Positions 45,328 through 52,194 of a stretch of DNA of 64,000 nucleotides are shown one piece after another; positions within the stretch are counted from its first letter, which is position 1; each line of letters opens with the position of its first letter. Under the pieces are notes generated by a model. It was not told where the DNA came from, ran no database searches, and worked only from the letters and a program-made list of their open reading frames with translations. The position numbers and the translations under genes are program-made. This DNA is from Bacteroides sp. Lineage in GTDB: Bacteria; Bacteroidota; Bacteroidia; Bacteroidales; Bacteroidaceae. The stretch is taken from NCBI GenBank assembly GCA_022648295.1, contig JALCME010000013.1, positions 62,001-126,000 on the forward strand, in the 5' to 3' direction.

Positions 45328-47349
45328 ATGCTAAGAACAAATATTAAATATCTCATTTTTAGTTTTTTATTTCTTACAGTGACCGGAAACTTAAAAGGAG
45401 AGACCAAAAATCGCTGGACCATGGATGCCGATGGTGGAATTTCATGGACTATCGGTAAACACATTCCTCATTCAGATCACATAGAAATGAGTGGATTGAA
45501 GATTTCAGCTGTACTAAGATATGAAGTTGACGCAAATGGTTCCTTCCAATTAGATAGAAGTCTCATTTGGCCGACATTACGCACTATTCCGAACAATACG
45601 CATGCAAGTCTGATGCGACACTTCAATTGGAACATAATAAATATGATTACGGTCAATGGCTTCTCTCTTAAAAATGAAAAAGTAAAAAAAGTGTCTTTGC
45701 GTGGTATACTGTCTACAATAAGTGACTTCAACTTACCTGGAAAAGGGAAACTAGAATTGACCCGTATCCTATTTCCGTCGGTATCCAACCCTATATTCTG
45801 TGAAAAGTATATTCTGAAAAACAAAGGGGAATCTGTTCTCTCAATAGAAATACCTACCTCCCGTTCTGTCATCAACACAGCAGCAGAAAAGGGAATTGAT
45901 GGTAGTTACAAATTGGTTTCTCAACTAGCCGGACAAACAGCCAAACTATTGAAACCGGGAGAAGAACTTACTTTCAATGCGACCTTTACCGGCTACAAAA
46001 ATAAGGAAAACGAAATAGAAATCAATATTGACAGGGAGCTGGAATCCCGGCAAAACCTAATTACGGAACTTTGGAGCCATCTCATCTTAGAAACTCCGGA
46101 CTCCGTGCTCAACACCATGTTTGCATTTGCCAAGATACGTGGAGCAGAAAGCATTTATGCTACTAAAGGTGGACTACTTCACGGACCGGGTGGAGAGGCT
46201 TATTACGCAGCAATATGGGCAAATGATCAGGCGGAATACATCAACCCCTTTTTCCCTTTCCTGGGATACACCACCGGAAATCAATCGGCGCTGAACGCTT
46301 ACCGGCTCTTTGCCCGCTATATGAATCCCGAATATACCAGACTACCGAGTTCCATCATTGCAGAAGGAACAGATATATGGGATGGTGCAGGCGACCGTGG
46401 GGATGCTGCAATGATAGCTTACGGAGCCGCCCGTTATGCCTTGGCCAGAGGGGATAAGGATGAAGCAAAAGAGCTATGGGGATTGATTGAATGGTGTTTG
46501 GAATATTGTAAAAGGAAACTAAACCAAGACGGGGTTGTCACTTCGGACTCGGACGAACTGGAAAATCGTTTCCCTTCGGGTAAAGCGAATCTATGTACTT
46601 CTTCACTTTACTACGATGCCCTTCGTTCCGCATCTTTTTTGGGAAAAGAGTTAGGAAAGCCTGCTTCACAAATTGCAAAATATAAAAAAGAAGCAGCCGC
46701 CCTTCGCCAAAATATAGATCACTATTTTGGTGCTCAAGTGGAAGGATTCAACACCTATCAATACTATAAAGGAAATGAGGTATTGCGCTCATGGATATGC
46801 ATACCTTTGACCGTGGGAATCTATGAAAGAAAAGAGGGAACAATTAATGCACTGTTTTCCCCACGGCTATGGACTGAAAACGGATTGCTGACACAAGCGG
46901 GCAGTAAAACATTCTGGGACCGTTCCACCCTATATGCATTAAGAGGGGTATATGCGTGTGGTGAAACAGAAAAGGCGACTACTTATTTAAAGCATTATTC
47001 CATGCTACGATTGTTAGGCGAACATGTCCCTTATGCTATTGAAGCTTGGCCCGAAGGTAATCAACGTCACCTATCCGCCGAAAGCGGATTATACTGCCGG
47101 ATAATAACAGAAGGACTATTTGGGATCCGTCCGACAGGCCTGCGATCCTTTACGATGACCCCACGATTGCCCAAGAATTGGGATCACATGAACCTCCGCA
47201 ATATCCGTGCTTTTAACAATACCTTTAATATAGAAGTAAACCGTATAAAAAACAAAATAGAAGTCAAAGTAACTTCCAATCATAAAACAATCTTGCGCCG
47301 AAAAATGGATAAAGATCAAGCAATTACCGTTAAGTTGCCGAATCGATAA
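45328..47349 (+). CDS. Secreted (alpha/alpha)6-barrel (six-hairpin) glycosidase-like protein
   Basis: 673 residues, with a signal peptide (YLIFSFLFLTVTGNLKG). The first ~230 residues are beta-rich (supersandwich-like). From ~250 the sequence is helical with IWANDQAEYINPFFPFLGY, EGTDIWDGAGDRGDAAMIAYGAA and a late EAWPEGNQRHLSAESGLYCR; this pairing of an upstream Asp and a downstream Glu is typical of clan GH-L-like six-hairpin glycosidases and phosphorylases. The exact GH family is not recognised. The last ~70 residues (FTMTPRLPKNWDH, FNNTFNIEVNR) form the C-terminal beta domain common in such enzymes. It precedes the GH97 by 70 nt and probably acts on the same glycan. Confidence 0.75.
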   Translation: MLRTNIKYLIFSFLFLTVTGNLKGETKNRWTMDADGGISWTIGKHIPHSDHIEMSGLKISAVLRYEVDANGSFQLDRSLIWPTLRTIPNNTHASLMRHFNWNIINMITVNGFSLKNEKVKKVSLRGILSTISDFNLPGKGKLELTRILFPSVSNPIFCEKYILKNKGESVLSIEIPTSRSVINTAAEKGIDGSYKLVSQLAGQTAKLLKPGEELTFNATFTGYKNKENEIEINIDRELESRQNLITELWSHLILETPDSVLNTMFAFAKIRGAESIYATKGGLLHGPGGEAYYAAIWANDQAEYINPFFPFLGYTTGNQSALNAYRLFARYMNPEYTRLPSSIIAEGTDIWDGAGDRGDAAMIAYGAARYALARGDKDEAKELWGLIEWCLEYCKRKLNQDGVVTSDSDELENRFPSGKANLCTSSLYYDALRSASFLGKELGKPASQIAKYKKEAAALRQNIDHYFGAQVEGFNTYQYYKGNEVLRSWICIPLTVGIYERKEGTINALFSPRLWTENGLLTQAGSKTFWDRSTLYALRGVYACGETEKATTYLKHYSMLRLLGEHVPYAIEAWPEGNQRHLSAESGLYCRIITEGLFGIRPTGLRSFTMTPRLPKNWDHMNLRNIRAFNNTFNIEVNRIKNKIEVKVTSNHKTILRRKMDKDQAITVKLPNR

Positions 47350-47419
47350 CATTAAAGAACAAGAGGATACGAATGGATAGACAGAATAATTAGTTATTAA
47401 ACTCCTAAAATAAAACATT

Positions 47420-49423
47420 ATGAATAAAAAAGCACTTTCTTCTTCTCTGCTTGCCTTACTCGCTTTCTGTGGCATGCAAGCTCAAGAGAATTTTCAATTG
47501 AGATCTCCTAACGGAAAGGTCGTGACTCAAGTTACCATCGGAAAAACAATAAACTATTCCGTATCCCAAGGAGAAGATCTCATTCTTTCCCCGTCCCCCA
47601 TCTCAATATCGCTCACCAACGGTGAAACTTACGGCGTAAATTCCAAACTATCCAAAAGCCTGACAACCACAATTGATCGGGTGATCCATACGGATATCTA
47701 CAAAAAGAAAGAGGTGCGCGATCATTATAACGAACTGACGCTGAAGTTCCGCAACTCATTCAACCTGATCTTCCGGGCATATGATGATGGCATTGCTTAT
47801 CGGTTTGTATCAACTTCCCGGAAGCCGTTTGAAGTGAAATCAGAACAAGCGGCGTTCAATTTTCCTTCCGACCGGAAAGCGTATGTACCTTATGTCAAGA
47901 GCAATGCCCAGACACTGGAACAGCAGTTCTACAACTCGTTTGAGGATACTTATCAGCATATCAATATTTCCCAGTGGGACAACAAGCGTTTGGCTTTCCT
48001 GCCGCTCGTTGTGGAGTGTGATCATGGTAAGAAAGTGGCGATTACGGAGGCTGATCTAACCGACTATCCCGGTATGTACCTGCATAATGGGGATGGCGGC
48101 ACATCATTGAAAGGTGTCTTTGCCGGTTATCCGAATGAAATAAAACAAGGAGGGCACAATGAATTGCAAGGCATCGTAAAATCGCGTGAAGGGTATATCG
48201 CCCGATTTGATAAAGGAGGTGCGTTTCCTTGGCGTACACTGGTTATTTCGGAAAACGATTATGAACTGGCTAATAATGATATGGTGTACCGGTTGGCCTC
48301 AGCTCCAGACAAGACGATGGATTACAGTTGGGTAAAACCGGGCAAAGTGGCTTGGGACTGGTGGAACGACTGGAACTTGTATCATGTTCCTTTTAAAACC
48401 GGGGTAAACAACGATACTTATAAATATTACATTGACTTTGCTTCTTCATATGGCATTCAATATGTCATTCTGGACGAAGGCTGGGCGGTAAACAAAAAAG
48501 CGGATTTGTTTCAGGTGGTCCCCAAAATAAACTTGAAGGAACTGGCGGCATATGCTGCAAAGAAAAATGTGGGATTGATTCTTTGGGCTGGTTACTGGGC
48601 GTTCAACCGTGATATGGAAAAGGTCTGCAAGACGTATTCCGAAATGGGTATCAAGGGATTCAAGGTGGATTTTATGGACAGGGACGATCAAGTCATGGTT
48701 GATTTCCACCGCCGTGCAGCAGAAATGACCGCCAAGTACAAACTGATGATCGACTTCCACGGAACGTATAAGCCGACAGGGTTGAATCGTACTTATCCGA
48801 ATGTGATTAATTTTGAAGGGGTACATGGACTGGAACAGATGAAGTGGGCACCGGCGGAAATTGATCAGGTGACTTATGATGTGACTTTCCCTTATATCCG
48901 CATGCTTGCCGGTCCCGTGGATTATACCCAGGGAGCCATGCGCAACGCGACCAGGAGCAATTACCGCCCCGTTAATTCGGAACCGATGAGTCAGGGTACA
49001 CGTTGCCATCAGTTGGCCGAATACGTGGTATTCGATTCTCCGCTGAATATGATGTGTGACAGCCCTTCCAATTATATGAATGAAAAAGAGTGCACGCAGT
49101 TTATTGCAGGTGTGCCGACGGTATGGGATCGCACCCTGGCATTGAACGGGGAAATCTCCCGTTATCTGACTATTGCACGCCAGAAAGGTGAGGTATGGTA
49201 TGTCGGCTCGTTAACCGATTGGAACGAACGTACGCTTACACTTGATCTTTCTTTTCTTGGCAAGGGAAAATATGAAGCTGAATTATTTAGAGATGGAACC
49301 AATGCGGACAAAGTGGCTCGCGACTATGTAAAAGAGACGGTTGCGATTCCTGCAAATGGTAAGCTATCCGTTCACATGGCTCCCGGTGGCGGCTTTGCCA
49401 TGAAGATTTATCCGGTGCAGTAA
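47420..49423 (+). CDS. GH97 retaining-type glycosidase, probable alpha-galactosidase
   Basis: 667 residues, with a signal peptide (KALSSSLLALLAFCGMQAQ). The N-terminal beta-supersandwich (residues ~22-280) is followed by a TIM barrel with AWDWWNDWNLYHVP, YVILDEGWAV, GVGLILWAGYW-type strands and GIKGFKVDFMDRDDQ. In GH97, a nucleophile Asp at this strand marks the retaining (alpha-galactosidase) branch, whereas inverting SusB has a Glu base elsewhere. Here Asp417 and Glu472 (EGVHGLEQMKW) are 55 residues apart, as I recall for Asp415/Glu470 of the B. thetaiotaomicron enzyme. It removes alpha-linked galactose in the periplasm. The repeat element at 49450 lies 26 nt downstream. Confidence 0.92.
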   Translation: MNKKALSSSLLALLAFCGMQAQENFQLRSPNGKVVTQVTIGKTINYSVSQGEDLILSPSPISISLTNGETYGVNSKLSKSLTTTIDRVIHTDIYKKKEVRDHYNELTLKFRNSFNLIFRAYDDGIAYRFVSTSRKPFEVKSEQAAFNFPSDRKAYVPYVKSNAQTLEQQFYNSFEDTYQHINISQWDNKRLAFLPLVVECDHGKKVAITEADLTDYPGMYLHNGDGGTSLKGVFAGYPNEIKQGGHNELQGIVKSREGYIARFDKGGAFPWRTLVISENDYELANNDMVYRLASAPDKTMDYSWVKPGKVAWDWWNDWNLYHVPFKTGVNNDTYKYYIDFASSYGIQYVILDEGWAVNKKADLFQVVPKINLKELAAYAAKKNVGLILWAGYWAFNRDMEKVCKTYSEMGIKGFKVDFMDRDDQVMVDFHRRAAEMTAKYKLMIDFHGTYKPTGLNRTYPNVINFEGVHGLEQMKWAPAEIDQVTYDVTFPYIRMLAGPVDYTQGAMRNATRSNYRPVNSEPMSQGTRCHQLAEYVVFDSPLNMMCDSPSNYMNEKECTQFIAGVPTVWDRTLALNGEISRYLTIARQKGEVWYVGSLTDWNERTLTLDLSFLGKGKYEAELFRDGTNADKVARDYVKETVAIPANGKLSVHMAPGGGFAMKIYPVQ

Positions 49424-49449
49424 ATAAGCACCGGTCAACTCTACAATAC

Positions 49450-49546
49450 GAGGGTGTGTAAAAACCCACTTTTTAACGAAATCACCCCCGCTACAAGCAT
49501 TTGTGACGGGGTAATTTTCTGATTTTGGAAGTTTTGAAACACCCTC
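49450..49546 (+). repeat. ~98-bp repeat element, copy 2
   Basis: The forward partner of the copy at 35937-36034, with terminal inverted repeats GAGGGTGTGTAAAAAC and GTTTTGAAACACCCTC and an internal hairpin (AAATCACCCCCGCTACA against TGTGACGGGGTAATTT). It sits 26 nt after the GH97 stop in the same relation to its gene as copy 1 is to the HTCS. Confidence 0.75.
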
Positions 49547-49556
49547 ATGAAATAGT

Positions 49557-49607
49557 AAATTCCCGAATAGATTACTGAATAAAACAGAATTATCTATTCG
49601 GGAATTT
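49557..49607. terminator. Bidirectional terminator-like hairpin
   Basis: A perfect 16-bp inverted repeat (49557-49572 and 49592-49607, 19-nt loop), AAATTCCCG at one end and CGGGAATTT at the other. It lies between the convergent GH97 and SGNH hydrolase genes, so it can end transcripts from both sides. Confidence 0.7.
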
Positions 49608-49698
49608 GCTATATATGTTCATATAAGTATGATCAATCATTCATTAATAGAAAAACAGGCCTAGTGAATGACTCGTCACAACCTTAGCTTTTTATTTC

Positions 49699-50553
49699 TT
49701 ACTGCACAAAAGTGGAAGGCAAAGCCAACAGTTGGTATTGTATGGTCTTAGCCAAACGATAATCGCCTAGGGCATTGGGATGCAAGCGATCCATATCTTT
49801 ATTGTGAAAATATTGCCAATGTGCAGGTTCCATGGGATAAAGTCCGCTGAGAGAATAAAGGTCAATCAAGGGAACAGCCCAGTTGGAAGCCGCTTTACGC
49901 AATACCTCCACATAATCGTCAATATACAAACCCTGCCCGTTGCAATAACGCTCATCCGGCTGGATGTTCTTGGCATTGAATTGTGCAAAAGAGCGGTGGA
50001 TAGGAGTCATGATAATGATTTGTTGCTCGGGAAAGTTCTTTTTCAAATAGGCCATGGCTTTATTAATACGCCCGCAAAATATGGTATCGTTCATTATCAA
50101 CGTACGGTGTTTACGCATCACTTCCTGACCATTGAAGTTAGTCTTCTCCATCGTCTCAGTATAAAATTGCCCCATAGGAACACCATGCATATAATCGTTC
50201 GTACCGGCAAAAATGAGAATGGCATCTACATCTTTTCCTTTAGTCTCGTGCAACTTGACTGCCTGACGGTAGATATCATTCCATTGGTTGCCACTAATTC
50301 CATAGACATCGGGCTGTATGCCAAGCAATTCGGAAAGATATTCCCAATAGATACAGGTGGTCCCCACCCTCCGTTTGTCAGTCATTGAATCGCCAAGGAA
50401 GGCGACTCTCTTTCCCTGCCATTGGCTATTCAATGTTTTTTCATTCTCTTTTACGACAATTTTCGGGGCATCTTTCACCGTTACTTGCTGTGCATAACCG
50501 TTACTATTCCCTGCTAACCAAAGTGCCAAGGCACATAAAACAATCTTTTTCAT
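49699..50553 (-). CDS. Secreted SGNH/GDSL hydrolase
   Basis: 284 residues, with a signal peptide (KKIVLCALALWLAGNSNGYAQ). SGNH blocks are present: FLGDSMTD (Ser56), YGISGNQW (block II Gly), FAGTNDY (Asn119) and DRLHPN (Asp255, His258). These enzymes are esterases or lipases, many of them carbohydrate acetyl-esterases. It starts 13 nt after the metallo-beta-lactamase stop, so the two are one transcription unit. A role in glycan deacetylation, or as a cell-wall esterase, is possible; the pairing with a lactamase fold is unexplained. Confidence 0.88.
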   Translation of the reverse strand: MKKIVLCALALWLAGNSNGYAQQVTVKDAPKIVVKENEKTLNSQWQGKRVAFLGDSMTDKRRVGTTCIYWEYLSELLGIQPDVYGISGNQWNDIYRQAVKLHETKGKDVDAILIFAGTNDYMHGVPMGQFYTETMEKTNFNGQEVMRKHRTLIMNDTIFCGRINKAMAYLKKNFPEQQIIIMTPIHRSFAQFNAKNIQPDERYCNGQGLYIDDYVEVLRKAASNWAVPLIDLYSLSGLYPMEPAHWQYFHNKDMDRLHPNALGDYRLAKTIQYQLLALPSTFVQ

Positions 50554-50566
50554 GATTTTATTCTAA

Positions 50567-51325
50567 TTACTTTTGAAGTTTGTTTTGCAATAACTGCTGA
50601 GTATGGAGAAGAAGTTCTTCCCCTCCAATCGCTCCATGACCGGGTATCACCCAATGTGCATCAGGGTAACGGGCCATGACTTTTGCAATAGTTGAAGGCC
50701 ATTGGCTAAGAACCGCATCCGATAAATTGCCTAATCCTTTAGCTTTCATCTCCTTAACCATGCACCCTCCAAAAAGAATTTTCTCTGAAGGAACCCATAC
50801 CACAATATTATCTGCGGAATGTCCTCCACCCGGATAATAACAACAAATATCCATATTTCCCAACTTTACGGTCAGAGAATCCTTAAATCCATAATCAGGC
50901 AATGGCAAACTCTTTTCGCGCGCGATGTCTATTGTCATTTGATTGGCATAGGATTTCACCCCCATCTCTTTCAGATAAGACAAACCTCCCATACAGTCAC
51001 CATGCCAATGGTTCGGTATAAAAACGGTCAGATCTGCATGAAGTTCTTTCTTTATCCAATTTACTAGTAGGGCTGTTCGTTCGTCAGTTGCCGGGCTATC
51101 GAGCAATGCAGCTTTCTTCCCCTGAACTAAAATCAATCCGTTGCAGGGCACCACACCAAAATTCCCCATATCATCGTATGATACATAAAAATAAGCATGA
51201 TCTGATAATTTCGTCACTTGCATTCCCTGGGCAATAACGTTCTTCTTACCCATCACTTTTTGTGCACTAAGTATAGCACAATGAAAGCAAAGAATAACTC
51301 CCACTAAAAATAAGGTTTTTTTCAT
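50567..51325 (-). CDS. Subclass B1 metallo-beta-lactamase (CfiA/CcrA-like)
   Basis: 252 residues from the ATG at 51325, which has a normal signal peptide and a -7 box just upstream; the ATG at 51358 would lie in that box. All B1 zinc ligands are present: NHWHGD (His106, His108, Asp110), GGGHS (His169), GGCM (Cys188) and PGHG (His230). From memory, long stretches match B. fragilis CcrA/CfiA (TVFIPNHWHGDC, YANQMTIDIAREK, DNIVVWVPSEKILFGGCM), and the sequence may belong to the CrxA group known from B. xylanisolvens. It would hydrolyse beta-lactams, including carbapenems, in the periplasm. Actual resistance depends on expression; no IS element with a strong promoter is upstream. Confidence 0.93.
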   Translation of the reverse strand: MKKTLFLVGVILCFHCAILSAQKVMGKKNVIAQGMQVTKLSDHAYFYVSYDDMGNFGVVPCNGLILVQGKKAALLDSPATDERTALLVNWIKKELHADLTVFIPNHWHGDCMGGLSYLKEMGVKSYANQMTIDIAREKSLPLPDYGFKDSLTVKLGNMDICCYYPGGGHSADNIVVWVPSEKILFGGCMVKEMKAKGLGNLSDAVLSQWPSTIAKVMARYPDAHWVIPGHGAIGGEELLLHTQQLLQNKLQK

Positions 51326-51355
51326 ACAAAATACATTCAATAGTTTATCCGCTTT

Positions 51356-51363
51356 CAAAAATA
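51356..51363 (-). promoter_or_regulatory. -7 box for the metallo-beta-lactamase
   Basis: Read on the - strand this is TATTTTTG, a TAnnTTTG match 30 nt before the ATG at 51325. No -33 TTTG is well placed, so the native promoter may be weak. Confidence 0.45.
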
Positions 51364-51419
51364 CAAGATTTATTTATAGACCCCATATTTCATTCATTCT
51401 TATCAAAACAATTAACGAA

Positions 51420-51905
51420 TTAGCACTTATGAAACGCCACCCGTGGATCTCCATTGGCGAGATAAATGATACCGCAACGCACAAAGCCGCATTTCCCCAA
51501 TAATGATTGCATCACTATATTATCTGCATGAGTATCCACACGGATATTCGGGCAACGATCATAACACCAATCCAGGCAGAAACGTCCCAATCCCTTAACC
51601 TTTCCTCCGCCAGCCAGCCGGTGCACCACACCATAAGGTTCATTGTTCAGCCAATGCCCACCTTCAATATAATCATAAGTGGGGTCCTTTTCCTGAAAAA
51701 AGCAGAAGGTAGCAACCAGTTCCTGTTCATCATCCACATAAACATAACTATTGCCCGCAGAAATATCCTGCTCCAACAGCACACGCGAAGGATATCCGTT
51801 AGTCCACTGATGCATGTTACCTGTGCTTCGCATAAAAGAGCGGGCGTAATCAAATAATTCCATCTGACGGTCTACATCGGCCAGAGATGCTTTTCTTATT
51901 TCCAT
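51420..51905 (-). CDS. GNAT-family N-acetyltransferase
   Basis: 161 residues, cytoplasmic. GNAT motif A is visible as VHRLAGGGKVKGLGRFCLDWC (acetyl-CoA pyrophosphate loop), followed by NIRVDTHADNIVMQSLLGKCGFVRCG (motif B), typical of small-molecule acetyltransferases. The N-terminus MEIRKASLADVDRQMELFDYA is a usual GNAT start. It lies upstream of the lactamase on the same strand, ~95 nt apart, with its own -7 box. Substrate unknown. Confidence 0.87.
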   Translation of the reverse strand: MEIRKASLADVDRQMELFDYARSFMRSTGNMHQWTNGYPSRVLLEQDISAGNSYVYVDDEQELVATFCFFQEKDPTYDYIEGGHWLNNEPYGVVHRLAGGGKVKGLGRFCLDWCYDRCPNIRVDTHADNIVMQSLLGKCGFVRCGIIYLANGDPRVAFHKC

Positions 51906-51948
51906 AAAAATTATATTCCAAGTATAGATACTATCCTGTTTTCAGGTA

Positions 51949-51956
51949 CAAAAATA
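51949..51956 (-). promoter_or_regulatory. -7 box for the GNAT gene
   Basis: TATTTTTG on the - strand, 43 nt before the start codon. Same box as upstream of the lactamase gene. Confidence 0.4.
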
Positions 51957-52106
51957 AAAAAGCAAAAGTATATTCAATAATTATTATACTTTATTTAATT
52001 CATTATCAATTATCCCACCTGCATGCGAGTCTTATTAACCGTAAATTAGAAATCGGGAACATCGCAATTTTTCTAAAACACTTTTTCTAAATTTCAAATA
52101 ATTGGT

Positions 52107-52114
52107 TACTTTTG
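52107..52114 (+). promoter_or_regulatory. -7 box for the kelch/SARP-like regulator
   Basis: TACTTTTG fits TAnnTTTG and lies 80 nt before the start of the regulator. The surrounding ~290 bp between the GNAT gene and this regulator holds no other recognised feature. Confidence 0.45.
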
Positions 52115-52194
52115 TGACACAAGTATGAAAGTTTCATCCTAACAGAAATTTTTATTGGTTCTGACCTTATAAACTATCACTGAAAAGCAATACT

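Noticed and set aside
47420..49423. Calling the GH97 a SusB-like alpha-glucosidase
   Set aside because: The Asp nucleophile and its 55-residue spacing to Glu fit the retaining branch.
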